Assembly: GCA_947579605.1 (NCBI GenBank)
Contig: OX388314.1
Location: 24,004,000 to 24,067,999, forward strand
DNA length: 64,000 nt
Source: Athripsodes cinereus
Lineage: Eukaryota > Arthropoda > Insecta > Trichoptera > Leptoceridae
Reading direction: 5' to 3'
The position numbers were made by a program, and so were the translations under genes. The notes beneath the pieces were generated by a model that worked only from the letters and a program-made list of their open reading frames with translations, had not been told where the DNA came from and did no database searches. Below, piece after piece: positions 46,921 to 57,206 of this stretch (the stretch's first letter is position 1; every line of letters begins with the position of its first letter).

Positions 46921-47460
46921 TGTTGTGTTCTCACTTTGGCGAATATCGCCAGGGCACCAAAATATCGCCAGCCATTTGAACCGTGTGAACAAAATGACAG
47001 CTAGTCTGAAACTATAAAAACCAGTAGAAACGATATCGTCTCGAGTTGACCACCTTCCAACTTTCTCGGTCGATTGAACGATTTGCGCATGTGCAGATAT
47101 GCGCGGCGTTCGTATCTATGGTAAAAGCTTTATAACCTATAAATTTTATAATGTTTCCCGCTTCTTGACAGCTGTTATCTTTTTTGTTGGTTTGTGGCGT
47201 TTGTTTCCTTAATTAAAAGGCTCCTTATAACCTCTACTATAACATTTTCGACTAAAAATAAACACTTCGCGATCTCCATCTCGACGTCCGCCATTTTGAA
47301 AACAGTGTCAAAATCAAAGCGCATCTGACAGATCGTTTCTAAATCGGTGGACTGTGTGAACAGGTGTGACGATCAATGGGCGTACGGCGAATTTTGTTTT
47401 TTCGCCTGACGTTATATTTTGAAATTCGCCTGGCGATATTCGCCAAATGTGAACACCCCA
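46921..47460 (-). mobile_element. PIF/Harbinger-like element, copy A
   Basis: The ends TGTTGTGTTCTCACTTTGGC and (reverse complement of the right end) TGGGGTGTTCACATTTGGCG are inverted repeats that continue with GAATATCGCCAGG. TAA flanks both sides (46918-46920 and 47461-47463), the 3-bp duplication typical of PIF/Harbinger. It is 540 bp and inverted relative to copy B at 48791. On the minus strand ATG 47294 opens MADVEMEIAKCLFLVENVIV, then EVIRSLLIKE, and stops after 39 codons. Confidence 0.85.
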
Positions 47461-47790
47461 TAAGTGAGATTAGAATAGAATAAGTTTCGTTTGAAACTTC
47501 TGAAGACGGAAATTAAAAATCATATCTAATGTCAAATAAAGGATCACTACCTGCGTCAACATGTATATTAGAATTTCATGGAAGAAGGAACAATAATATT
47601 TTACCGCGTTTTTAATTTATGAGTGGATACACCATTGCCTAGATTGCTTTATCGTTCAATAATATTAAAACAAGAATATTGAATTATTTCCAAATTATTT
47701 TAACATTAAGATAATAAATTAAATATTATGATTTTAAGTATAATATAAAAACTATTTGGAAATAATTTGCATTACATACTTACATAATAA

Positions 47791-48136
47791 TAAGGTGACC
47801 ATTTTTTTAGAGCAAAAAGGAAAACATTTTATATTCACATATGAAAATCTCTTTAGTTTTGTTATGAATATTTTCAATGAAAAGGAGGACGGTCCTTTTT
47901 TGATAAAGAACATTTTGTGACACTCCCAAATTTAGTGGTTTTGGTCGAGTTTTCAAGAATGATTTTTAAGGTATCATATTTTAAATTTCTACCCCCACTC
48001 TTCAGCTTCCTTTAAAGCATATTTTAAAAATTTGTTTTATTACTTTTAAAATATCAAAAAGGAGGACGTTTATCAAGAGAGGACAGAATAAGAAAATGAA
48101 AATGTCCTTCAAAAAGGAGGACGGTTGGTCAGCTTA
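47791..48136. mobile_element. Degenerate hAT-like MITE
   Basis: The left end TAAGGTGACCA and the right end TGGTCAGCTTA are inverted repeats with one mismatch. AAAAAGGAGGACG recurs at 47881, 48057 and 48112, with CCTTCAAAAAGGAGG next to the right end. Such CTGACCA...GGAGGAC ends are known among hAT elements as I recall. No 8-bp duplication is visible, so the copy is old or its boundaries are off by a few bases. Confidence 0.5.
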
Positions 48137-48790
48137 AAAGTAATCCTATAAAGTTCTGCGAAGGACTAAAATAATCATTTTTCACACATCTATGATTATT
48201 AAACAAATTAATATGAAATACATAATACAAAACCTGTTTCTTTTGATAGGTCAGAAGCTTTCATTAAAATGTATAAATGTCACACAGAGAGTAATGCATA
48301 AAAGCAACATTTTTCCTCTTGTTTCCATGAAATAGCAATAAATAATCGCACATTGGCGCCGGTGCTATTGAGTGGCGTCTACGTCTACCTCCAGATAATT
48401 ATCAGATGAATAAATTTATGTAACACAGTTAATACAGTAATATGAACAACGTGCAAATAATGTGAAAAAAGAACAGTGAATGTGATTTAATACCATTATT
48501 AATTTATCTTACTATTAACTTATCTTTTGTATTTTTTTTCCTGCTGAGATCATCTTGGCCAAAAGCTGTTATGGTCTCAGTGCAGGGTGATATTTTAAAG
48601 ATAATAATAATAAATAGTAATGCTTAGAAATTACCACAACGGTACCGCCAAATCGATAGATGATTATATTATTAATCCTGGTGATCAACCCTTTCTGCCT
48701 ACCCTGAAGTAGCGTGATAGGATGTGATTTTGATTTTTGATGATGATTTTTATTTTGATCACAGCCCATCCGAAGTCTATGAGTGCCTAA

Positions 48791-49331
48791 TGGGGTGTTC
48801 ACATTTGGCGAATATCGCCAGGCGAATTTCAAAATATATCGCCAGGCGAAAAAACAAAATCCGCCGGACATCCATTGATCGTCACACGTGTTCACACAGT
48901 CCACCGATATAGAAACGATATTATGTCAGATGCGCTTTGATTTTGACACTGTTTTCAAAATGGCGGACGTCGAGATGGAGATCGCGAAGTGTTTATTTTT
49001 AGTCGAAAATGTTATAGTAGAGGTTATAAGGCGCCTTTTAATTGGAAACAAACGCCACAAACCAACAACAAAGATAACAGCTGTCACGAAGCGGAAAACA
49101 TTATAAAATTTATAGGTTATAAAGTTTTTACCATAGATACGAACGCCGCGCACATCTGCGCATGCGCAAATCGTTCAATCGGCCGAAAAAGTTGGAAGGT
49201 GGTCAATTCGAGACGATATCGTTTCTACTGGTTTTTATCGTTTCAGACTAGCTGTCATTTTGTTCACACGGTTCAAATGGTTGGCGATATTTTGGTGCCC
49301 TGGCGATATTCGCCAAAGTGAGAACACCACA
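48791..49331 (+). mobile_element. PIF/Harbinger-like element, copy B
   Basis: The same element as copy A in the opposite orientation: left end TGGGGTGTTCACATTTGGCG, right end TGGCGATATTCGCCAAAGTG followed by AGAACACCACA, flanked by TAA (48788-48790 and 49332-49334). Length 541 bp, against 540 in copy A. The interiors match closely, including CAAAATGGCGGACGTCGAGA and GAACGCCGCGCACATCTGCG. Confidence 0.85.
48960..49106 (+). CDS. Short ORF inside Harbinger-like copy B
   Basis: 48 codons: MADVEMEIAKCLFLVENVIV, then EVIRRLLIGNKRHKPTTKIT and AVTKRKTL. The first 24 residues are identical to those in copy A (47294, minus). A 2-base indel after LLI then puts the copies in different frames. It may be the first codons of the ancestral transposase, kept because the deletion derivative spared them. 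No domain can be named from so short a piece, and function today is unlikely. Confidence 0.3.
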   Translation: MADVEMEIAKCLFLVENVIVEVIRRLLIGNKRHKPTTKITAVTKRKTL

Positions 49332-49469
49332 TAAGGCTATCTACAGTTCATTGCCTCAGAACAAAACAAATTGTGAATAAACGGTAGTGATTTTAAACGA
49401 AAAATAACAGTGATTACTTTTACTAAACATCTCTAAAAACTTGTAATCGGATGAAGAAAATGATCATTT

Positions 49470-49717
49470 CGATGGTATAGCGCACAGATGTGGTAAGTGC
49501 AGTTTTTACCTAAAATGAGTTATTATACGCATGCGAATCTATATCATCTGAAGTATGTTCCTTAGGAATATTATTGCGTAACTCTGTGTCATTCACGAGA
49601 TATTTAACAAAAACTATGTGTGGTTAGTACTAAATTGTATGGCATTTCAAACTTTCAACATTGATTATCTCAAAACTATGAAAACTGCACTTACCACATC
49701 TGTGCACTATGCCATCG
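49470..49717. mobile_element. MITE with about 40-bp TIRs and ATTT flanks
   Basis: The left arm from CGATGGTATAGCGCACAGAT and the right arm (reverse complement CGATGGCATAGTGCACAGAT) continue together through GTGGTAAGTGCAGTTTT. ATTT lies outside both ends (49466-49469 and 49718-49721). The interior of about 170 bp has no ORF. Superfamily unassigned: a 4-bp duplication is unusual. Confidence 0.75.
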
Positions 49718-50085
49718 ATTTGATTGAGTCTAGTAGACATGAGTGGTGCGGTGCTATTGCAGAAGTGAAAAGATAGACAGTAAAAGCGTCGTCGAGTGTG
49801 AGGAGTGAGTGGATCATGACTGAGATAGTAGCAATAATATTAATGTCTTGTGTCTGGTAACATAGGACAACATTCCGCAATATTGTGACAAATTGTACCT
49901 GTTGTAATAAAATTTATCCTTGATACACTCAATAGGTAATAGTCGTAATAAAATATATATGACAATAAAACTAAATATATGACGATGAGTAGGTACCTTC
50001 ACAATATCATTTATTTGTATCACATTGTTATATAACTTTATAATAATTATGTATGCCCCTTATTGCGCAATTAAGTTTATTTTTA

Positions 50086-50263
50086 TTTTTTTAAAGATAT
50101 ATCTGGGTTTTGTTTGTTATAAACCCAAATACAACGTTATACACCTTTCACAGCAAGCTACTAAAAGCTTGTGTCGTGAAAGGGGAGTTTGCCGGCAACT
50201 GGTGTCGAACCACGGACCCCTTGTTCACGAGGCCGAGACTCTACCTCCAGGCTACCGACGAAT
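50086..50263 (-). mobile_element. tRNA-derived SINE, full copy
   Basis: Plus-strand order: T run, AAAGATATATCTGGGTTTTG, ACACCTTTCACAGCAAGCTA, AAAAGCTTGTGTCGTGAAAG, GGTGTCGAACC (box B complement) and CCTCCAGGCTACCGACGAAT. A box A and a box B are both present in the head. Confidence 0.8.
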
Positions 50264-50274
50264 TGCAAAATTCC

Positions 50275-50525
50275 TGCATTCTTCTTGGTACTTCATGGAG
50301 GAAAATTGGCCTCCCATTCTTTTATATCAATTTTCGAGTAAATGGTAAGTATTGGTTAAAAATCCGGTTTAAGACGTTCAATTTCTTCAATTCAACGATG
50401 AGGCATGCATTCCATTATTTTTTTGTGACACGAAGATGATGACCTGAATGTGTATTAAATTCGGTCTGTCCACTGACTAGTGACTACCTCACTTGTGGGA
50501 AATTCCTTGATGGTGTAGATAGATT
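50275..50525 (+). repeat. Family A repeat, diverged full length
   Basis: TTCATGGAGGAAAATTGGCC, TCCCATTCTTTTATATCAAT, TTCAACGATGAGGCATGCAT, GTGACACGAAGATGATGACC, GACTACCTCACTTGTGGGAA and GATGGTGTAGATAGAT. It begins about 12 bases beyond the SINE head at 50263. Confidence 0.6.
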
Positions 50526-50704
50526 TGTACTATACATTGAGGTGGTTGGTAGCTTGATAGTAGTCGAGGGCTTTCAAAAGCTGCTAATCTACTTCACCTT
50601 CGCGACATAAACGTATATTGTTTACATACTAAGATGATTGGAAAATATTTGGATCTGCTATCTACTCGATTCAGTACTAGCAAATTTACATTTTCACATT
50701 GTCT

Positions 50705-50972
50705 CACTGAGAAAAATACTCACAACGAATCATTGGTACGTACTATCAGATTAGGACCAGAGATAGAACAAACGATTCATTAGTACGAATCTATAATATT
50801 AACCTATCGCAAACAAGTCGTCGGTAAATTTACCAACAACTTGTTTGCAAAAAGTTAATATAAGGTATAGATTCGTACTAATGAATCGTTCGTACTATCT
50901 CTGGTCCTAATCTGATAGTACGTGTACCAATGATTCGTTGTGAAATTTCGTTAGTACCTATTTTTCTCAGTG
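50705..50972. mobile_element. Foldback element (long inverted arms)
   Basis: CACTGAGAAAAATA (50705-50718) and TATTTTTCTCAGTG (50959-50972) are perfect ends. Inside, ACAACGAATCATTGGTAC, GTACTATCAGATTAGGACCA, ACGATTCATTAGTACGAATC and CAAACAAGT pair with their complements on the right, around a GGTAAATTTACC centre (50823-50834). The right arm carries an extra stretch (AATTTCGTTAGTACC). Nearly the whole 268 bp is a hairpin. No protein, and no clear target duplication. Confidence 0.8.
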
Positions 50973-51502
50973 CTGAAGCAGATAGGAACTTACTTGGTAG
51001 GTATTTAACAAATAAAAATTGCGGTTTTAAAAGGAGACAATTTCTACTTTTACATCGCAAATATCTGATTTCTCGTGATACGTTTCTTTTATTCCACAAT
51101 CTTCAAAGAGATTGACAGATTTAGATCAACGGTGTCACATTATAGCAAAAGAAATCGAATAAAAATACATACCAATATATATACAAAAACAATTTTGTGG
51201 GTTTATTTAATTTCGCGGATCAGTTGTTTCGAAAAAGAACAAATTTCTTTACAATATGTCGCAATTCTTTTTTTATTGTTTTGGGTAAAGGTATCAACAT
51301 AAAAAAATAAAACGATTTTATAAAAGAATCCTACCTTTTCCGATTACCTTTGAAAGAAAAGGTGTTTTATTCCTTGAAAAATGGGTAGGCAATCATGAAT
51401 ATTATTATGGAACGATGTGTTTGCTCGGCCGTTTTAAACATTATTATTGTTCTACAAAGTTCTAACACATATTATGTGTGATTGGTAGTAATATATTATA
51501 CC

Positions 51503-51620
51503 TTCGCGATGTATTTCAAATGGGGTGGGCAGAGAGAAAGGAATTCCATATTTATTGATTGATCCTAACATTCTTCTGTCGCTTCCTCAACATTCAAACG
51601 ATTTTTCCTATTTAATATAC
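51503..51620 (-). pseudogene. LINE-3 C-terminal fragment, diverged
   Basis: GCGATGTATTTCAAATGGGG, TGGGCAGAGAGAAAGGAATT, CCATATTTATTGATTGATCC and CATTCTTCTGTCGCTTCC are a mutated version of 31872-31968. The peptide is interrupted. Confidence 0.5.
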
Positions 51621-51959
51621 GACCGTCCATAAGAAATTTATGCATTTTATGGACGTCCGCGCTTTCTTATACTCCTTCATTAGGATACATAAAATGTCTT
51701 CGTAATTTTTTCATCATCCATTCACTCCACATGTTCAAACCATCGCAATATATTTGTTTTTCTATTTGAAGACAATACAGAAAAAAATAATATCGAGTTT
51801 TTTTTTAATATCGCATCATTTTTAGGTAGAGCAGATTAGATAATCATTCAACTTATGAAATTCCTTCCAATTTTTTTTAAGAAATCTTGAAATCATCAAC
51901 GATTAAAGAAAGTGCACATTATCAATATCATTTTTATTGCGCAGAAAGGTATGCCATGA

Positions 51960-52090
51960 ATGAATGTCCATCCCATCCTGAATGTTATAAATATTTTTTC
52001 AGCACGTAGAGGACGACTTCATCGGTCGGTCGGCTCACTACTCCACTTGTGGGATACCCCGTGAAGGTAAAGATTAACAACAGATAGATA
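51960..52090 (+). repeat. Family A repeat, 3' half
   Basis: GTCCATCCCATCCTGAATGT, AGCACGTAGAGGACGACTTC and CACTACTCCACTTGTGGGAT, ending in a diverged tail. Confidence 0.55.
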
Positions 52091-52769
52091 GAATGTATAT
52101 GGTGTGTAAATTTATAGCACAGCGTCCAATGGCTAGCATCACAGCTGACTTATGCTTTCTACCAACAGTACCACATATACATAATAATATATTACATGCA
52201 ACTTGAAATAGTGCCTTTAGTACCTACTTTACTTATATGATTTAAGTACAATTCAAGAATCTGCATATAACTTATATTATGTTAATAAGTTATATTATAG
52301 GATATTGTGAAAGTGTGGATAAGTGTAAGTATATTAATAACAGCAAACATGCGATTCTCACCAACATAGATTCGCAGCATTTGTAAGACGTGTAACAGGT
52401 CGATCGTGAAAACGCCGATCAATAAATGATTGAATTATCAATAACAAAGTGCATGTAGGTACCTGAATCATTTTAATTCGCAAATAAGAAGAAATGACAG
52501 AAATACCAGTAATATCATGTATAGATCTAGTAAATGGGCTAGATATAAAATGTAAATTCAGCACATTTCTAATCCAAAGAAAAAAGTGTAGGTGGGTATA
52601 TTAAAAAGAACAACGAATCTTTAAGGTACATTTTTGAGAAAACAGGAGATTTTGCAGTGCTTTAACTTTTCACTTTGACTATAAGTTTTATTACATATTT
52701 TTACAAAAAAAACTAGTATCATTCTACACGTTAACAACTATATGAATATACAGGTAATTATAGCATATA

Positions 52770-52935
52770 AAAATAAAACATTCAGGACGGATGGCATACA
52801 TGATCGCTGAATAGAATTTCTAAAAGAAAGAAAAAATAGCACATCCTATTGAACAGTAATGTTTAACAAATATCTACCCTTTACAGAACACTGTAAAACT
52901 TACAGAAAAGAGCGGAAGATTTACTCTATTTCGGA
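52770..52935 (-). repeat. Family A repeat, 5' part
   Basis: AAACATTCAGGACGGATGGC, ATACATGATCGCTGAATAGA, ACCCTTTACAGAACACTGTA and AAACTTACAGAAAAGAGCGG. The conserved 3' block is absent. Confidence 0.55.
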
Positions 52936-53460
52936 GATTCAACGACTAAAAAGTTTCCCTTTAAACTTCATTTAAGATCTACATCATGTTGAAAACATAT
53001 ACAATAAAACAGTTAGCGAGATATTAAAAACTTCAAACCAACCATTTATTTATTGTCTCATAACAACACTTCAATAAACAATTTTAAAAGAGTTAAAATA
53101 TATTAAATTTTATATGCCGTAGAGTGCATTAAGTCATTACTTTATATTATGCACATAGCTGAGATGGAATGCATCATACAGTAAGCAAGGTTAATGGAAG
53201 AAATACATTAAGCGACTCGTAACACAATAGCTAGTACCATCAGCTGTTAAACATTTATTATATCTTTCAATAGAACTGATTGAGATTTAAGTTTATGAAG
53301 GAATCTGTAAACATTTTTATTAATTGTAGTAAAACATAATGCATTGTATGTTTAATGTTTGTTATAGTCTATCCTTCTAGTGATGATATGTATATTTATA
53401 TACAAGCATGTATGTTGGATGATTTATTCAGCGCCGGCGCCGTTTAATAGAGCATCCATC

Positions 53461-53640
53461 TCAAGGACACGGGAAATTATGTTGGAAGAGCGATGTCTTC
53501 AACTTGCTCCTGAACGTTGTAATCGACTGGTTTTTACTGAGGTCCTCGGGGAGTTGGTTCCAGATGACGGGTCCTGCAACGCCAAAAACCCTATTATAGA
53601 AGCAGGACTTGTTTGCTCTATTGATTATTTATGATTAACC
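53461..53640 (-). pseudogene. CR1/BS-type LINE C-terminal fragment
   Basis: On the minus strand it reads INRANKSCFYNRVFGVAGPV, then IWNQLPEDLSKNQSITTFRS and KLKTSLFQHNFPCP, ending in TGA (53463-53461). The pattern G-x-x-x-W-N-x-L-P...S-x-x-x-F-x-x-x-L-K-x-x-L-F is the standard C terminus of CR1/Jockey-group reverse transcriptases. GC content is higher than the flanks. The upstream RT domain is missing. Confidence 0.75.
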
Positions 53641-54011
53641 ATTTGTTGAGATTGCAAACTATGTGATGGAGAGTCTTGGCTGGGTCATATTTAGAGAAGG
53701 ACTATTGGTCATCAACCAAAAAGGATTGGTTTTTGAGCCACAAAATTCCCAAGCCCTGTACTATGCTATAATATAATATACATATTATGTAGCACAATAT
53801 ACAGTTCGTATGAAAACGATATCAGAACGTTAAGAATGTTTTTATCATACTACTAACATTGGATTTATAAATACAGAACAGAGCGAGCGGAAGCTCTTGA
53901 AAGGCGGCTGGCGAATAATGAAGTCAATAAAGAATATCCAAACATGATCTTCCACCAAGTACCCTCCCTCGATCGACAATATTACTTGCAAATAAAAACA
54001 CATTACTGTAG

Positions 54012-54275
54012 AGTTCCTGCGTTGAAAAAAGGTCTTCTACTCTTTCTGTAGTTGTCTACTGTCCTGTAAAAGGCAGATATTCATAAACCATGACCGACAA
54101 AGCATTTAACATCTTCAATGTTTTCAAAAGCTATGAGATATGCCACCCATCCTGATAGTCTAGATTTTAATAAGCACGGAGAGAACAACTCGTTCGTTTG
54201 GTACATGTACAGTTTGTCTGCTGACTACCCGACTTGTGAAATATGCCGTAATAGTATAGATGGATAGATAGAATT
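54012..54275 (+). repeat. Family A repeat, full length
   Basis: AGAGTTCCTGCGTTGAAAAA, CTACTCTTTCTGTAGTTGTC, TGTCCTGTAAAAGGCAGATA, GATATGCCACCCATCCTGAT, GCACGGAGAGAACAACTCGT, CTGACTACCCGACTTGTGAA and GTATAGATGGATAGATAGAA. The GATA tail is preserved. Confidence 0.65.
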
Positions 54276-54311
54276 TTATACTGCGAATATATTATATATT
54301 TAAGGCAAGAG

Positions 54312-54530
54312 CAGAACTTGTCTGAAAGACTCGGGCGTCCGAGAAGTACCTACGTGGCTTGACCACGTGGATCAAATTCTAAAGGACGGCCGTGTGTTGA
54401 GTAAGAGAAATCGATGTGCGTGCCTAATATATTGTATGAATGTAGTAGAAGCGAAAGAAGTATGTAAGGTTAGATCTATATAACGTTCCGTTCTTTCTGC
54501 CTACCCCAGTTGGGACACGGCGTGAGGGAA
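54312..54530 (+). pseudogene. LINE-3 reverse transcriptase C-terminal fragment
   Basis: Reads LDHVDQILKDGRVLSKRNRC then ACLIYCMNVVEAKEVCKVRS, a stop, and RSVLSAYPSWDTA, with small frame changes. It is the longest of four LINE-3 fragments (the others are at 21583, 31872 and 51503). It lies about 40 bases after the family A copy, as in the 31572/31872 pair, though the strand relation differs. Confidence 0.6.
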
Positions 54531-55060
54531 TAGTATAGTATAGTTTAAGGTAAGAATTTGAAGGGCTTAGCTACTGAGATGGTATGTAGACAATACCTGT
54601 TTATATTTAATTTCTCTGAAGAGATAATACTAACACTCTTAACTGATAGTGATGTCACGTGTAACGAGTTCCAAGTAACGGATACAATACCTACCCACTT
54701 GTATACAGCAAGTGCAATTAATTACTCATTAGATATGAGTAATTACACACATATTTATAAACATCGAAAATAACCTCTACCAACATACTTAACGTTTACT
54801 TAATTTTATTTCAACACGTCTTCTATTTATTGACCGATAATTTCACAGTTTTAAAAAAAAATATTTTAATATTTTGTATTGAAATTTTTTGATTCGGATT
54901 GCAATACACATCGATTTAATAATGGCAGCATCACTCAGGTATTGGGTGCAATGCCAGAAAAAGAGAGAGAGAGTTTTTAAAAGTTTGTTTATCGTCTAAA
55001 CTACGCTAAAAATTAAAGATTATAAACTATAGTAGGTAGGTATAAATCGATACTTGCACC

Positions 55061-55145
55061 GTAGGAGCACCCAGTATTCAGAGCGTCACTTCCCACGACA
55101 TGCCTAGCGCTCTGATGTCGTTGTCGTACTGTGAAAAGGGGAAAG
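55061..55145 (-). pseudogene. LINE-4 C-terminal fragment, short
   Basis: On the minus strand it reads SQYDNDIRALGMSWEVTL then a stop. It aligns with DRSYDNDIRAHAIGAETL at 57207-57598. Confidence 0.5.
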
Positions 55146-55165
55146 AAAAGAAAGAAAAACCTTGC

Positions 55166-55525
55166 CATCACGGCTCATTCCACAAGTGGGGTAGCCAGCA
55201 GACTAGCTGCAAGTAATTAACATGCAAGCTGTCTTCTCTATACCAAGAACAAAAACTTAATTAGATTTAAATAATTATCACCGGGTTATTTGGAAGACAT
55301 CGCATTTTAGCGATAAACTCGCCCTCCGTGCATTGAATTGTATAACTGATATTTTTGTGACACTTTGTATTGATTTGAAATATTGTAACCAATGTATACT
55401 GAAGAAAAAAAAACATTAAGGATGGGTAGAGCAAATCTATTTGCTGAATTTGTGATAATTATTTTTTCGAACACCTGTTCTTTACAGGACACTCGAAGAT
55501 TACGGAAAAGAGTGGGAGATCTATT
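55166..55525 (-). repeat. Family A repeat interrupted by a LINE-J end
   Basis: 3' part 55166-55265 (CCATCACGGCTCATTCCACA, AACATGCAAGCTGTCTTCTC); 5' part 55411-55525 (ACATTAAGGATGGGTAGAGC, GTTCTTTACAGGACACTCGA, TTACGGAAAAGAGTGGGAGA). The two pieces join in the expected order once the insert 55275-55410 is removed. Confidence 0.7.
55275..55410 (+). mobile_element. LINE-J 3' end inserted in family A
   Basis: CACCGGGTTATTTGGAAGAC, GCGATAAACTCGCCCTCCGT, GCATTGAATTGTATAACTGA and CCAATGTATACTGAAGAAAA with an A tail. The flanks AAAAACTTA and AAAACATTA may be remnants of a target duplication. Confidence 0.7.
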
Positions 55526-56048
55526 ATATAGATATTCCAGGAACTCTACAGATAATGTATTATTCTTTGTACAGTATATTATATACGTACATACTTCTGC
55601 AATTTTTCGACTGTAGGTATAAACTATTGTACATACCTACCGATATAATCTACGTATATCGCAACTTTTAAGGACCGGTTCTCAGTGGGCGGATCCTTAG
55701 CGTTATTGATAATATTGTCTTATATAATTTGGATAAGTTTAATTATCGGTTGTGTCACAAAATATTACACACTATGGATATTTGTAACAGGTAGATAAGT
55801 TTTTTTTTCGCAATATGTAATATGTATATCGAATATTGATAATAAATAATGATTTATTTATTAAAATTGATAAATTACAAAAATGTTACGTAAGTCTGAT
55901 TATTAAAATAAACTACCAATAATAAACTAAATAAAGCAATAAAAGTAATGTAAGAGGAGTGTTCTAGAATGCAGAATATTTAAAAACATTTAAATTCAAA
56001 TCATTAACACAAAAAAATTAATTTAGGTAACTCCATTGTAATATTTAT

Positions 56049-56130
56049 ACCATCATCACGGCATATCCCAAATTGGGGTAGCCAGCACACCATCTGCATG
56101 TAATAAACATTCAAGCTGACCTCTCCGTAC
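56049..56130 (-). repeat. Family A repeat, 3' fragment
   Basis: ACCATCATCACGGCATATCC, CAAATTGGGGTAGCCAGCAC and ATAAACATTCAAGCTGACCT. Confidence 0.65.
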
Positions 56131-56349
56131 TATTGCTAATTCTTATACACTAAGCAAAAACTTGTATTGGGCAGTTGGGAAGTTGGGCAGCATCAATAAA
56201 TATGTATGTAAATTATTATTATTATTTATAAGATTACGGCAACCCGTCCCTTGTGGGACGATTTGTGCCAAGTACAATATTTTAAGAAGATGTCAGTATG
56301 TAAATTATTATTTATTAAGAAATAAATAGGTACCTAAATAAAATTTTAA

Positions 56350-56420
56350 AAAAGGAGAAGTAATTTTACAACATGAAGATTCGAACCCCAGATCATTCGC
56401 ATGACAGTTACTACCAAAAA
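56350..56420 (-). repeat. tRNA-like SINE head
   Basis: On the minus strand GTTAGCTTTTTGGTAGTAAC resembles a box A region; CTGGGGTTCGAATCTTCA gives a T-arm with five pairs (two wobble) around TTCGAAT; GTCA/TGAT can form part of an anticodon stem. Too degenerate for a working tRNA. It differs in sequence from the main SINE head. Confidence 0.4.
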
Positions 56421-57206
56421 GCTAACTTCTCTTATTATAAAAAGTTCATTTCTATCAATACTTAATATACCGATACTCAATACGACAGCATTATACCTTT
56501 TTTATAAAAATGACGTCGATCGACATGTCACTATTACCATCAAAAGATACGTAATAGGTCGTCGAGAAATGTCGTGGAAAGGGCTAAATAGATATGTGCA
56601 AAGACATTCTGGAGAGGGCTTATTTCTGCCCTACGCTCCCGAGAGGAATGTTAAAGAACGAATGTTAACTATATACATATAGGTAGGTAGGTACTAAAAT
56701 TGTTTGAAAAGATAATTAATATCCGATGTCACTAACTACCAGTATTCGTGTACATATAATATAGAGGTGCATTTATGCAAATCAATTTCCCACAAGCTTA
56801 ATGAAAATACTTCACCAGGTATGTTTTCAAGGTATAAAGTTTGATTTGAAGACATGTAAGGTATATTAGGAGTATATACATGACTGAATAATAATTGCAT
56901 ATTATTGGGTAGGTATAATGAAACAGGAAGCCAAACGTATAATATTCCGGCGGTTAATTGATGGGCACCTGAACAAATTACCAAAAAACGTGTTTGTAGA
57001 GGATATCAGTAGGTATTAAATTATTATTATACTGTATTAACAGACAAATAAATAAATAAAAACACTAGTAATAATAAACCTGTTACTTTATTTTGCCTAC
57101 CTGTTTTGACATAAATACCTTTAAGTATATAGGTACCTATATATTATTCTTTGAAAACTTAATATTTGCAAGCGCTTTTTATTTTTATATGCGTCTCGTA
57201 GATAGT
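56421..57206. other. Intergenic sequence, nothing recognised
   Basis: ORFs at 56401-56682 and 56736-56984 show no domain. Confidence 0.4.
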
